Below are positions 1 through 8,923 of a DNA stretch of 64,000 nucleotides, piece by piece. The DNA is from Rhodopirellula baltica (GTDB lineage Bacteria; Planctomycetota; Planctomycetia; Pirellulales; Pirellulaceae): the NCBI GenBank assembly GCA_002901265.1, contig PPHI01000083.1:62001-126000 (forward strand), written 5' to 3'. A program made the position numbers and the translations under genes. The notes beneath the pieces are model-generated. The model searched no databases, was not told the origin of the DNA, and was given only the letters and a program-made list of their open reading frames with translations. Every line of letters begins with the position of its first letter. Position 1 is the first letter of the stretch.

Positions 1-138
1 CATCGCGACATTCACACACCGCAACGCTTCGTCAACGTCGATGGATCGGAACTCCGCGCCGATCGACGATGCGCCAAACCCGAGTGCCGAAAGTTCCAAG
101 CCGGTTTTTCCCAAGGGCCGTTTCTTCACCGCGTACAT
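1..138 (-). CDS. Aldo/keto reductase, N-terminal part (cut by window edge)
   Basis: The minus strand opens with ATG at 138-136 and stays open for 46 codons to the window edge. The peptide begins MYAVKKRPLGKTGLELSALG and continues with FGASSIGAEF, the usual first beta strand of the aldo/keto reductase TIM barrel (LGxTGLxVSxLGxGxxxxG). A purine-rich stretch (ACGGAGA) sits just upstream of the ATG as a ribosome binding site. The family uses NAD(P)H to reduce or oxidise aldehydes and sugars; the start resembles the L-galactose or L-fucose dehydrogenase-like branch, but the substrate cannot be judged from 46 residues. The catalytic Asp-Tyr-Lys-His tetrad lies beyond the window. The gene is divergent from the HD-GYP gene at 437. 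Confidence 0.8.
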   Translation of the reverse strand, partial: MYAVKKRPLGKTGLELSALGFGASSIGAEFRSIDVDEALRCVNVAM

Positions 139-436
139 TCTCCGTATGACTGATCGAAAGCAATGGGGCGAGGATATCACACAATCAGGTGGTCAACGAC
201 GGTTGATCCGGCCTCGAACAGCCATCAGACGTCGAATATCACGATTCGGTCGCTAGTCAATCTGTCGGGGGGAGTTGCCGTCAAAGGATTGACTGTCCGT
301 TTGTCACATCTGGTGCGACCGGAACAAATTCGCGAGGGCAAACCTGCATCCTGGTTCCCTCAGACTGCAAATTGCACGGCGTCCCGTTAAGCGAATTCAA
401 AGCTTTCGGAAAGTTCTCCTTCCCTGTTGAGCGACC
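139..436. other. Divergent intergenic region without visible gene
   Basis: About 300 bases between the divergent aldo/keto reductase and HD-GYP regulator genes. Short open frames here have no recognisable protein character. The promoters of both genes must lie here, but I see no convincing -35/-10 pair or operator palindrome. Confidence 0.5.
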
Positions 437-1681
437 ATGACGACGACGGTTCAACCCACTTTTCCAGTCACCCATCAGTCCGCCCAGGGGCTCCCCGTCC
501 CCGAGGTAAATGCTCCGCTGGTCCTGAATTCCCAGGTGCCGATCGGGCGTGTGGAACATCATGCGCGCTCCGAGTCTGTGCCTCGAGGGCGGATCATGAT
601 CGTGGACGATGAGAGCACGAACGTCGAAGTCGCTAAGCGTCTACTTTCGATCGCCGGGCATGACGACTTTGTCACCACGACTGACTCGACGCGGGCCATC
701 AATCTGCTTCACACTGCCGAGCCAGATGTGGTGCTGCTCGACATCAATATGCCGCATGTCGACGGGATTTCGATTCTATCGCAGATTCGTAGCGTTCCAA
801 AGTTCCGCCAGTTGCCTGTGTTGATTCTGACCGCCAACAGTCACAGCGAAATCAAGCTGCGGTGTTTGGAACTTGGCGCGACTGACTTTTTGCTTAAACC
901 AATCGACCCGATGGAACTCGCACCTCGGGTTCGCAATGCGTTGCAAAGCAAGCAGTATCGCGACACGTTGGTCAAATACACACAGAACTTGGAAAACATT
1001 GTCCGCAAACGCACCAAGCAACTCGAGGACACCCGGCGTGACGCGATTCACTGTCTCGCACGCGCCGCCGAGCTTCGCGATAACGACACCGGTAATCATG
1101 TGATCCGTGTGGGGCGCTATGCGGGGATCGTTGCGCGACAACTTGAACTTTCCGAAGACTTCATCAGCGACTTGGAACTCGCCGCCCAGTTGCACGACGT
1201 CGGGAAGATCGCAATCCCCGATTCGATCTTGCTTAAACCGGGAAAGCTCGAGCCGGAGGAGTATGAGGTTATCCAGCAGCACGTCCGACACGGCCGGCAA
1301 ATCATCCAGCCTTATGTCGGACGCGAAGCTGACACTATGCGTGGGCACGTTCGCGCAGGTGCGGAGATCCTTTCCGATGACAATTCATTGATGCGACTAG
1401 CTGCCAGTATCGCGCAAACGCATCACGAGAAATTTGACGGTACAGGTTATCCGATTGGTTTGGCTGGAGAAGATATCCCGATCGAAGGCCGGATCACTGC
1501 CGTCGCGGATGTTTACGACGCGTTGTCGTCAGAACGTCCGTATAAAAAAGCGATGCCGCGAGAGAAGTGCTTCCGCATCATGGAAGACGGTCGAGGCAGT
1601 CACTTTGATCCCGTCGTCTTGGACGCGTTCTTTCGCGGGGCGTCAGAAATCGTCCGTGTCCAAGTCGAGTTCGCGGACTGA
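437..1681 (+). CDS. Two-component response regulator with HD-GYP phosphodiesterase output domain
   Basis: The 414-residue protein has a receiver domain (about 50-170) followed by a helical linker and an HD-GYP domain (about 200-395). Receiver landmarks are the acidic pair D57/D58, the phosphoacceptor D102 in LLDINMP and K154 in FLLKP. The HD-GYP domain shows LHDVGK (H253/D254), then HHEKFDGTGYP at 329-339, so the metal-binding and GYP signatures are intact. HD-GYP proteins hydrolyse cyclic di-GMP (some act on cGAMP), so this is probably a phosphorylation-controlled c-di-GMP phosphodiesterase in the cytoplasm. No sensor kinase gene is adjacent, so it is an orphan regulator. The first 50 residues are low-complexity, and a start further downstream is possible because no strong ribosome binding site precedes the ATG at 437. 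Confidence 0.9.
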   Translation: MTTTVQPTFPVTHQSAQGLPVPEVNAPLVLNSQVPIGRVEHHARSESVPRGRIMIVDDESTNVEVAKRLLSIAGHDDFVTTTDSTRAINLLHTAEPDVVLLDINMPHVDGISILSQIRSVPKFRQLPVLILTANSHSEIKLRCLELGATDFLLKPIDPMELAPRVRNALQSKQYRDTLVKYTQNLENIVRKRTKQLEDTRRDAIHCLARAAELRDNDTGNHVIRVGRYAGIVARQLELSEDFISDLELAAQLHDVGKIAIPDSILLKPGKLEPEEYEVIQQHVRHGRQIIQPYVGREADTMRGHVRAGAEILSDDNSLMRLAASIAQTHHEKFDGTGYPIGLAGEDIPIEGRITAVADVYDALSSERPYKKAMPREKCFRIMEDGRGSHFDPVVLDAFFRGASEIVRVQVEFAD

Positions 1682-1755
1682 AATTGCGGACTGAATTGTC
1701 CCCGGCGTCGACGCGTTGATCGCATCGACGTCAGGGGTATCTGTTCGGCATTCCG

Positions 1756-3021
1756 TTACAGGTTGTCTTGCCCGGTGAAGTTCGTCACCAAGGCACGCAG
1801 TTTGCGACGCAGCACACTGTAGCTGAAGAATGATTTGCCGATCTCATAGTTGAAGTCGACCATTTGGTCGCGGTACTCGCGATCGTCGATGATCCGTTGG
1901 ACTTGGGCGACGACGTCCCGTGTGAGGTAACCTTGCATCGCGATGACCTTCGCACCTTTCGGTTCGATATCAGCGACATAGATCGAGTAACGATTGACCA
2001 GAACCGGTTTCCGGAAATAGAACGCTTCTAGTAACGCGTTGCCAAATCCTTCGTAAAGGCTGGGATAGGTGATGAAGTCGGCTTGTGAATACGCGTCGGC
2101 TAACGTGTAGATCTTACTTCCGTCTTCGTTCAAACCTCGCTTGTCGCCCACCTGTTGATCACAGAGCAGCAGGTGGACACCGTTGGCTTCGGCGAGATCC
2201 TTGAGCGCGGCCAGGTATTCGTTGCCTTCGTCGCCACTGGCGTGAGAGATGACCAGTTTGCATTTGTCGTTTTTCAGTGCCGATACCAAGCTGATCGAGT
2301 GCTCGATTCCCTTTCGTGGAACCACTCGGGTCGGTTGTAAAAACAGAATGTCGTCGTCTTCGAGTCCGATGTCTTTGCGGAAGCCTCGCGCATAGTCGTC
2401 AACTTCTTCCGGTTCGTTATCAAAGTCCAGCACATTGGGGACCAAGATTGACGAGACGCCTCGGCGGTGGGCAAGGTCTTCTTGGGCGAAAGAATTGATC
2501 GTGACGTTTTGAATCGACGGCAAGGCCGGCGGAAAGGCCATCCACAGCATGTCCGTCACGGCGGAGACGCTAAAACGGTCGCGTTCCCAATAAAAGTCGT
2601 GGTGGTGGGCGATTGTTGGGAATCCGGTTTCCGCAATGAAGTGCGTGAGTGCGATCCCAAGCGGAATGTTCATCGGAATGCAAAGTGCATTCTGAACGAT
2701 CAGCAAATCTAAGTCGTAGCGACGAGTGAATTCGTAGAGCGTCCCTTTCAGATAGTCCGCCAACGCATAGATGCGACGTGTCACGTCAGGCGTACGCGTT
2801 CTGGTCCCAAACGCACGTCGGTTGATCCACTCAATGTCAGGGTGGCCAAAATAAGCGTGCGGGACCACCATTGACGTATCGCGGTCACGGTCGCTCAGTC
2901 CCGAGTACCAGTGGCTAACGTGCCGGTGATCCCAGAGCACCTGGGCCCACTTTGCACTCTCGAGTGAGACCCCGTCCGTCCCCGCGAAACGAGTCCCGAC
3001 AAATCCGATTTGTACACCCAT
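1756..3021 (-). CDS. GT4-type glycosyltransferase
   Basis: This 421-residue protein has the two-Rossmann GT-B layout. The donor half contains [10 protein letters not shown] (231-240) and the retaining-GT4 EX7E motif in [11 protein letters not shown] (E324 and E332), which binds the nucleotide-sugar. An aromatic, His-rich stretch, [12 protein letters not shown] (139-150), is a distinctive acceptor-side feature. It is the last gene of a minus-strand set: GT4 (3955-5559), HAD hydrolase, then this gene 67 nt further on. A GT / phosphatase / GT set suggests assembly of a small glycoside, with a sugar-phosphate intermediate dephosphorylated in between. Planctomycetes make mannosylglucosylglycerate as a compatible solute and this operon is a candidate for something of that kind, but that is inference. 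Sugar donor and acceptor are unknown. Confidence 0.85.
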   Translation of the reverse strand: MGVQIGFVGTRFAGTDGVSLESAKWAQVLWDHRHVSHWYSGLSDRDRDTSMVVPHAYFGHPDIEWINRRAFGTRTRTPDVTRRIYALADYLKGTLYEFTRRYDLDLLIVQNALCIPMNIPLGIALTHFIAETGFPTIAHHHDFYWERDRFSVSAVTDMLWMAFPPALPSIQNVTINSFAQEDLAHRRGVSSILVPNVLDFDNEPEEVDDYARGFRKDIGLEDDDILFLQPTRVVPRKGIEHSISLVSALKNDKCKLVISHASGDEGNEYLAALKDLAEANGVHLLLCDQQVGDKRGLNEDGSKIYTLADAYSQADFITYPSLYEGFGNALLEAFYFRKPVLVNRYSIYVADIEPKGAKVIAMQGYLTRDVVAQVQRIIDDREYRDQMVDFNYEIGKSFFSYSVLRRKLRALVTNFTGQDNL

Positions 3022-3088
3022 TATCTCGTCAATCTATTAAAGCAATGTTTCGTCGGTATGTGCCAAGCGACGATCTCCTCTCGTCGCA

Positions 3089-3955
3089 TCAAACACACGT
3101 TGTCAATTCATCCAGTCGTGTCAAAACGATGTTTTGGTCCAAGCCGAGCATGCGTGGGTCGCTTTCGCGTGGACGACAACTGCGTTCGTCACCGACAAAC
3201 CATGCCGTCCGCAAGCCCGCGTTGGATGCGCACCAAATATCGTTTAAACGGTCGTTTCCGACGTAAACCGCCTCGCCGGGGTCAATTCCAAGGCTCGAAA
3301 GCCTGTCACACAATACGTCAAACAAACACGCATCTGGCTTCGCACGACGATAGCGGTATGAAAAAACACATAAGCTGAGATCAAACACTGAATCACCGCC
3401 AAAGTCACCTGCAATTTCTTCGATCAGTGGCAAAGTGAACTCTTGTGCGTTGCTGACAATGCCCAAGCGAAGTCCGCGAGAACGCAATTGTTCCAGCAAC
3501 GCACGTGCACCAGGCATTGGCCAAGTCGGATTCGCGCGGGATTCGTATTCGGCAGCCAAGCGGTGAAGCGATTCGGTATCGAAGCAACCAATTCCACAGC
3601 TGTTCAGCGTCGCTCGCCAGATTTCAACGATGTCGACTTCGGGTTTCGTGCACGTTTCGCTCCGCCGACTGTCGTTGCTCAGGCGGATCTGCTGGTGAAG
3701 GTCTTCGATCGTAGGCACTCGACCTGAGGACGCATCGATTCCCGCCGCGTTGATCGCTTGTGCCAAAAACATGCCGCGATCGTTTGCGTCTGCCGACCCA
3801 ACGTCACCGCTGCCGCTGATGATCAGCGTTCCATAGATGTCAAAGATGACTGCTTTGACGTTGCCGAGTCGATCGAGTTTGGCAGCGTACTCTGTTGGAA
3901 TCGGTGCGATCGGTTTGCGGTGATCGAGAACCGCTTGATACCACGGGTGTCCCAT
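3089..3955 (-). CDS. HAD-superfamily hydrolase (probable phosphatase)
   Basis: A 288-residue HAD protein read from the ATG at 3955-3953, which overlaps the upstream stop as TGATG and so looks translationally coupled; an ATG 27 nt further upstream (3982) is less likely. Motif I is DIYGTL, with Tyr in place of the second Asp, as in haloacid-dehalogenase-like members. Motif II is in VSNAQE, motif III uses the Lys of KPDACLF, and motif IV is in VYVGNDRLND. The alpha-helical cap lies between motifs I and II. Lying between two glycosyltransferases, it most likely removes phosphate from a glycosyl-phosphate intermediate. The Tyr substitution leaves open whether it uses the standard phosphatase acid/base. 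Confidence 0.85.
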   Translation of the reverse strand: MGHPWYQAVLDHRKPIAPIPTEYAAKLDRLGNVKAVIFDIYGTLIISGSGDVGSADANDRGMFLAQAINAAGIDASSGRVPTIEDLHQQIRLSNDSRRSETCTKPEVDIVEIWRATLNSCGIGCFDTESLHRLAAEYESRANPTWPMPGARALLEQLRSRGLRLGIVSNAQEFTLPLIEEIAGDFGGDSVFDLSLCVFSYRYRRAKPDACLFDVLCDRLSSLGIDPGEAVYVGNDRLNDIWCASNAGLRTAWFVGDERSCRPRESDPRMLGLDQNIVLTRLDELTTCV

Positions 3956-5559
3956 CAAGCGATCTCCGTTTCGACGCGGCAAGGAAAGAATGGTCGTTGG
4001 TGGCAGATTGCCTCAACAAGCGACTTGTTGTGATCCGGCTGCTGATTGTGAACACTGTCGACCGCCGTCGCTTGGTTCGTTAATTGTTGGTAAGTCTGAA
4101 TCAATCGATCGGCGGTGGTCTGAAGTGAATAGGCGGTCGCGATTTGGTCGCGATTCGCTCGCAAGGTAATCGCATCGAAGGGTGCTTGCAGCGATTCTAC
4201 CAGCATCGAGTTGATCGTCTGCGTTGCCTGGTCAAAGCCTTGGTCGTTCGACAATCGTTTTAGGACTTCGATTTGACGATTCGTTGTTAACTGAGCAAAG
4301 TCAATTGCTTGACCGGACAAGTGTTCTGGCGGATCGTTCCATTGCAAGGCGAATGTGGTGTCCAATCGTGTCGCGAGGGACTGCCACGCCTGATCAAAGA
4401 TCTGCTGAGTTTCCTTGCGACATTCTGCGATCCACTCGGTACTGCCCGGGATCCAAACGGCATCGTAGAGCCGATTGAGCTTGACGCCGGCGCGCCCGAA
4501 GTCGTCTGTCACGTGTGGCAATCTTCGCGCCACGACACCACGATTGGCGAGCCAGGGTTCAAGGAACGCCATCCCGAAACCTTCCGCAGCACTGGTCGAC
4601 AGGATGAACGAACTCGCCGCGAGGTTGTCAAGAAAACTGATGCCATCGAAGGTGCCGGCGTCAAAGACGGTTCGCGGGGCAAGCTTGCTTCCAAGGTGTT
4701 TCCAGCGTTCATAGGAAGCACGCTCGATCGGCGTTGTCGGCGGCAGCGTCAAGCCTGAATACATGTTGTCGGGCATCCAACGCGACAGCAGCATGAACTC
4801 GCCAACGTTTTTGCGACGAATTCCACGGACCGGATAAACACACCATGAACTGTCCGCGGGTAGCTGTGCCGCCGCTCGGATTTTGTTCAACGCGTCAGTC
4901 GCGTCTGGTCGTTCGCCGGCCGGCAGTTGTACCCCATTGGGCAGCACATCGATCTTCGCTGCCGGGATTCCAACGTGGCGAAGCAAGTCCGCGTCACCTG
5001 ATGTCAACGTGGCATATCGGATCATCGAGTTGATCGGATAGAGGTAACGGTTGACCGGTTCGGTGTCGCTTGCCTGGGCGGCATGAATCAGCTTGACGTA
5101 ATTCTCTGGGCGAAAGTCTTCGGCAAAGTCATGGAGTTGCAACAGGGTGCGAAAGCCGTATTCGCTTGCCAGAACTTCAATCGCAATAGGAGCGGCCGCG
5201 TTTTTGCCGAGCGAATGATTGTGCCAGTGCAGAATCGTTTGATCGAGTTCGCAGCCAGCATCTGCCAATTCGTCAGCGATCGCCTTGGCGAGCAACCGAC
5301 CTCGGGATTGCAGGTCATGGTCCCAGTGAAAATTGGGCGACTTCTGCGCGGTGACATCGTCATATTCGAGACCAGCGATGCAACGGACGTGACATCGTTT
5401 GATGGTCGATTCACGAAGTCCGTCGTTGCGTCCGCCGGAGAGCAGGATGACGTTCGCGCCGGTGTGATCGGCGATCGCGGCAACTTGATTTTCGACCACC
5501 TGAGTTACTCCGCCACGACGGTAGTGACAGTGCAGGATGGCGATGTTGGAAAAAGACAC
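3955..5559 (-). CDS. GT4-like glycosyltransferase
   Basis: 534 residues. The N-terminal Rossmann half begins with NIAILHCHYRRGGVTQVVEN, including the GGV loop typical of GT4 enzymes; a second half carries VLPNGV (205-210) and the EX7E pattern in AAEGFGMAFLEPW (E326/E334). The protein is longer than a usual GT4 (about 380-420) because of a C-terminal helical extension after residue 400. It is the first gene of the GT4 / HAD / GT4 set and overlaps the HAD gene by one base (TGATG). The 165 nt upstream contain the inverted-repeat element at 5612-5720, so its promoter, or read-through from scpA, must act across that element. Donor and acceptor are not identifiable. Confidence 0.82.
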   Translation of the reverse strand: MSFSNIAILHCHYRRGGVTQVVENQVAAIADHTGANVILLSGGRNDGLRESTIKRCHVRCIAGLEYDDVTAQKSPNFHWDHDLQSRGRLLAKAIADELADAGCELDQTILHWHNHSLGKNAAAPIAIEVLASEYGFRTLLQLHDFAEDFRPENYVKLIHAAQASDTEPVNRYLYPINSMIRYATLTSGDADLLRHVGIPAAKIDVLPNGVQLPAGERPDATDALNKIRAAAQLPADSSWCVYPVRGIRRKNVGEFMLLSRWMPDNMYSGLTLPPTTPIERASYERWKHLGSKLAPRTVFDAGTFDGISFLDNLAASSFILSTSAAEGFGMAFLEPWLANRGVVARRLPHVTDDFGRAGVKLNRLYDAVWIPGSTEWIAECRKETQQIFDQAWQSLATRLDTTFALQWNDPPEHLSGQAIDFAQLTTNRQIEVLKRLSNDQGFDQATQTINSMLVESLQAPFDAITLRANRDQIATAYSLQTTADRLIQTYQQLTNQATAVDSVHNQQPDHNKSLVEAICHQRPFFPCRVETEIA

Positions 5560-5611
5560 GGAATCCGTTTGCGGTCGTGGATATCGGAACGAAGGCGACG
5601 ACAGGCTTAGT

Positions 5612-5720
5612 CTGTTGATTTTCCAGTGTCGCCTTTCGCTCCGCGAAAGGAGCGTTCTCTACTGCTACTTTGGCCGAGCAAAAGGCGACTTTGGGCGAGA
5701 ACCGGCTAGAAAATCAACAG
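5612..5720. repeat. 109-bp MITE-like element with 15-bp terminal inverted repeats
   Basis: The left end CTGTTGATTTTCCAG (5612-5626) and right end CTAGAAAATCAACAG (5706-5720) are inverted copies matching at 14 of 15 positions. Inside is a second inverted pair, GTCGCCTTT (5628-5636) with AAAGGCGAC (5681-5689), and a tight hairpin, CCTTTCGC with GCGAAAGG, at 5632-5650. The whole block can fold on itself on either strand and encodes nothing. It lies between scpA and the glycosyltransferase operon. It could be a miniature inverted-repeat element or a REP-like transcript-processing structure; no target-site duplication is obvious. Confidence 0.6.
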
Positions 5721-5724
5721 GCCG

Positions 5725-6534
5725 TTAACGCGGTTGGTTTGGCAAGTTCGTAGCCACCTTACCGCTCATGCCGTAGTTATCGACTTCGTTAACCGACAGT
5801 TCTGACGAATAATGTTCGGTTTTCACGATGACAATGTCACCGCCTTCGTCTTCTTCGACGGCGGCCCCGTGGTGACGTGTTAGTTCCAGCGTGGCGAGGA
5901 ACCAACCGATGACCGCAGACTTATGCAGCCCTGTATCGACCAAGTCCATTAGCGGAACGCGGGTCTGTGACGACAGATGCTTGTGGATCCTTTTCATGTA
6001 AACGTGGATCGGGGTGTCGTCATAGATCACTTCGGTCTGCGGTGGCCCGGACGCTTCGCGCATGATTCGTCCAAATGCGCTGACCAAGTCCCAGATTTCC
6101 AAGTCGGCGATCGGTTGGTCACCAGGATCAATTCGCCGTTTTGGCAAATCGTCCGACAAGCGAGGGTAACGAAGTTGCCAGCGGCCAGCCATTTCGTCCA
6201 GCACAGACGCGGCGTCGCGGATCTCCTTGTACTGCAGCAACCGTTCGACAAGTTCTGATTGCGGATCGTCCAATTGTTCCGCTTGTGGCTCGTCTTCTTC
6301 GACGGTCTTTGGCAAAACCGCTTGGCTTTTCAGTTCGACGAGGGTGCTGGCCAGGTCAAGGAAATCGCCAATGTCCGTTAAGTCCAATTCTTGCAGCAGT
6401 TCTAAGTACTCGCCGTATTGGTCAATGACCTTGGCGAGTGATAGGTCCGGCAAGCTGACTTCTTGGCGGCGAGCGAGGTATAGCAACAAGTCCATCGGAC
6501 CGTTGTAAGTCGCCAGTTGCACGCGAAAGATCAT
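5725..6534 (-). CDS. scpA: Segregation and condensation protein A (ScpA, kleisin)
   Basis: 269 residues, a normal length for ScpA. The N-terminal signature is clear: FRVQLATYNGPMDLLLYLARRQEVSLPDL and then a helical stretch with FLDLASTLVELKSQAVLP, the part of the kleisin that binds the SMC neck. The middle is acidic and variable, and the C-terminus forms a winged-helix-like region (MDLVDTGLHKSAVIGWFLATLEL) that would bind the SMC head. ScpA works with SMC and ScpB in chromosome condensation and segregation; neither partner is in this window. The gene is preceded by 160 nt of non-coding sequence that should hold its promoter. Confidence 0.93.
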   Translation of the reverse strand: MIFRVQLATYNGPMDLLLYLARRQEVSLPDLSLAKVIDQYGEYLELLQELDLTDIGDFLDLASTLVELKSQAVLPKTVEEDEPQAEQLDDPQSELVERLLQYKEIRDAASVLDEMAGRWQLRYPRLSDDLPKRRIDPGDQPIADLEIWDLVSAFGRIMREASGPPQTEVIYDDTPIHVYMKRIHKHLSSQTRVPLMDLVDTGLHKSAVIGWFLATLELTRHHGAAVEEDEGGDIVIVKTEHYSSELSVNEVDNYGMSGKVATNLPNQPR

Positions 6535-6696
6535 GCCGGATTGCCAAGTCGTCGTTGGAGACGGGGGTACGATTCAGGTCGAGTGCTATTGTATCCCGTT
6601 GCGACGTGCGGGAGGGGAACGTTTTTCGTCGCCGAGGAGTCTGTCGCACAAGGCTTGCCCCGCGAGTGGCAGGTCTTGCTTCGCGAGTCAGACCGT

Positions 6697-7832
6697 CTAC
6701 ACGGCGAGTTGGACGAGGTCTTTGGGACCGGAGTTGCCGTTCGCGGTGATCGCTTTTTGCTCGAGCTCCTCTGCGACGAGGTTGTAGAACACGTCCCGTT
6801 GGCGAGGCTGAAATCCCAGTTCCTCGATCGCTTCGCGGATCTGCATCAGCGACAGGAAGTGCACGGTTCCGGCTTCGGCGACAACGTTTTCTTCCAGCAT
6901 CAAGCTGCCCATGTCGTTCGCGCCGTAGAGCATCGCGAGTTGGCCCATCTTCAGACCTTGCGTCACCCAGCTGCTCTGGATGTTGGGGACGTTGTCGAGG
7001 AACAGACGCGAGACGGCTTGCGTTTTCAGGTATTCGAACGATCCGCGAGGCGGGATGTGGCTGAGATCGGTGTTATCGGGTTGGAATGTCCAGCAGATGA
7101 AGGCGGTGAAGCCATTCGTTTCGTCTTGAAGATCGCGGACACGTTGCAAGTGCTCGACGCGTTCGGCGAGTGTTTCGACATGGCCGAACATCATCGTGGC
7201 GGTGCTGATGCCGCCAAGTTTGTGCCAGACACGCATGACGTTCAGCCAGTCGTCACTCATCACCTTGCCGCGCGTCAGTTCGTCGCGGACGCGGTCGACC
7301 AAAATTTCGGCGCCACCGCCAGGGATGCTGCCCAAGCCGGCGTCTTTTAGACGCGTCAGGACTTCTTCGATGGACAGTTTGTTGACTTTGGTGAAGTGGT
7401 GCAGTTCCGGGGGGCTGAAACCGTGAATGTTGATTTCCGGAAAAGCATTTTTGATGTCGCGCAGCATCTCCTCGTACCACTCCAGTTTGTACTTGGGATG
7501 CAAGCTCCTTGGAGCAGAATTTGGTTGCCGCCGACCGCAGCCGTTTCTTCGACTTTCTTGAGCAGCTCTTCGCGTGGCAGGACGTAGCCTTCGTCACTCT
7601 TGGGGCCGCGGTAAAACGCGCAAAAGTGGCACACCGCGGTGCAGATATTGGTGTAGTTGATGTTCCGGTCGACGTTGTAGGTCCGATAGGGCTCGGGGTG
7701 CATCCGCCGAGAGACCTTGTCGGCCGCCGAACCGATCGCCGCCAGATCACGGCTTTCGAGTAGCTGCAACGCTTCCTCTCCGCTGATCCTTTCGCCGGCT
7801 ACCGCTTTGTCCAAAATGTCCGCGATCATCAC
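6697..7832 (-). pseudogene. mqnC: MqnC, cyclic dehypoxanthinyl futalosine synthase, with a 1-nt frameshift
   Basis: Two minus-strand frames together give a full-length (about 378 aa) MqnC. The first (from ATG 7832) has the radical-SAM cluster motif CTAVCHFC and runs to GGNQILLQG. The second starts at LHPKYKLEWYEEML (7503) and ends at 6697. MqnC proteins read LLQGG(M/L)HP at this point; here CAA GGA is followed by GC and then TTG CAT, so a single base is missing at about 7504-7508. Everything on both sides is well conserved, so this is either a very recent inactivation or an error in the sequence. The enzyme cyclises dehypoxanthine futalosine in menaquinone synthesis. The partner gene mqnA lies 80 nt upstream in the same orientation. 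Confidence 0.9.
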
Positions 7833-7912
7833 TTAACTCGATGCGTATGTCGAAACAGGTTCCTGCTGGCGGGGCGTTTGTTATCCGCTAGCTGATCCGA
7901 ATGGTTGGCACG

Positions 7913-8698
7913 TCAAACCTGACTGTCTGCCGGTACCAAACCCAGTTGTTCGCAACCCTGGCGGAACTGGGCTAGCCCCGCCCTTTCTTGAGGGCCGAGC
8001 GTAAAGTGTAAGTTCTCTGCAAAATACCGATATAGGTCTTCGGTTGTCAGCCCATGCGACGCTGCGTACCGCCGGGCGATCGCTTGGGCATCCGCGAGCC
8101 CCTGGTCGCGACAAGCTTCGAGCACCGGGACGAGTTCATCGACATCGGCATCCGCACGAGCGACCCACATGGCAAATACAAACGGCAGTTCAGTGTGGTG
8201 GCACCAGCGATCACCCAGGTCCCAAATTTCTTCGTACAGCCCGGTTTCGGGGTGCATCGCACGGTCGCCAATAATCAGCACCGCGTCGGCGTCGGACCGC
8301 TCGGGCGCCTGCTCCATCGGAAGCACCTGCGTTTGTGGCCGCAGTCCGTAAGTTTGCCATAGCAAGACTTGCACGAGCGCCGCGCTCGTGCGACTGCCTT
8401 CATCGAGAGCAAGGGTGCGGATTTCGTTGACGGGCACCCGACTGACTAGCCTCACGCTCCAGACGGGACCCCGGCAAGCGATCGCGGCATCGGAAACAAT
8501 CCGGTAGTGCGACTTTGCCTGGCCACGAAAAAACTCGACCGACGGGATCAATGCGACATCCAATTCGCCGCTGTCGAGCTGTTGTGCAAGGCGACTAGGC
8601 AGGTTCAGCACCAGCGAATCACTCGGCCCCAATGCTTCGCGAAGCCCGTGGATCAGTGGTTTGGTGTTGAGGTACGAGACGGCACCAATGCGAGTCAT
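7913..8698 (-). CDS. mqnA: Chorismate dehydratase MqnA
   Basis: 261 residues, typical of MqnA. It opens with IGAVSYLNTKPLIHGL, the family hallmark, followed by LPSRLAQQLDSGELDVALIPSVEFFR, a periplasmic-binding-protein-like fold, and later DADAVLIIGDRAM. MqnA dehydrates chorismate to 3-[(1-carboxyvinyl)oxy]benzoate, the first step of the futalosine route to menaquinone. It precedes the frameshifted mqnC (80 nt gap), forming a two-gene menaquinone unit; the other genes (mqnB, mqnD, mqnE) are not in this window. The ATG at 8698 fits the conserved N-terminus exactly. Confidence 0.93.
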   Translation of the reverse strand: MTRIGAVSYLNTKPLIHGLREALGPSDSLVLNLPSRLAQQLDSGELDVALIPSVEFFRGQAKSHYRIVSDAAIACRGPVWSVRLVSRVPVNEIRTLALDEGSRTSAALVQVLLWQTYGLRPQTQVLPMEQAPERSDADAVLIIGDRAMHPETGLYEEIWDLGDRWCHHTELPFVFAMWVARADADVDELVPVLEACRDQGLADAQAIARRYAASHGLTTEDLYRYFAENLHFTLGPQERAGLAQFRQGCEQLGLVPADSQV

Positions 8699-8785
8699 GC
8701 CAATGCCTGACAGGTGGAATGAGATCGCCGATCAAATGGCGGGGAAATTGTTGCGGGCGGGATTCGGTCGCCAGCACCAGCAACT

Positions 8786-8887
8786 CTATCCTAGATACCG
8801 CAGAACATAGATGGCAAACAACCCTAGCAGTCCGCCGAATTGATTGGGGCTCGCAAACCAACACCTGCCGCGTGTGGCGGAATCCAT
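8786..8887 (-). CDS. Possible 33-residue membrane peptide upstream of mqnA
   Basis: In the 225 nt between the pseudouridine synthase gene and mqnA the minus strand encodes a 33-residue frame (ATG at 8887, TAG at 8786) whose second half, NQFGGLLGLFAIYVLRYLG, would make one short transmembrane helix ending in a basic/aromatic tail. No clear ribosome binding site is visible. It might be a real small membrane protein, the remnant of a longer gene, or chance. Conservation upstream of mqnA in related genomes would decide. Confidence 0.25.
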   Translation of the reverse strand: MDSATRGRCWFASPNQFGGLLGLFAIYVLRYLG

Positions 8888-8923
8888 CTCGCGGCAGGGC
8901 TGACTCCGTCGTTAATCACACAT

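Noticed and set aside
6517-7350. Long plus-strand frame antisense to mqnC
   Set aside because: The complementary strand encodes clearly conserved MqnC, and the antisense frame has no recognisable motif or ribosome binding site.
7496-7512. Programmed -1 frameshift in mqnC
   Set aside because: No X-XXY-YYZ slippery heptamer is present at the junction, and a -1 shift would place Ser where the family has Gly.
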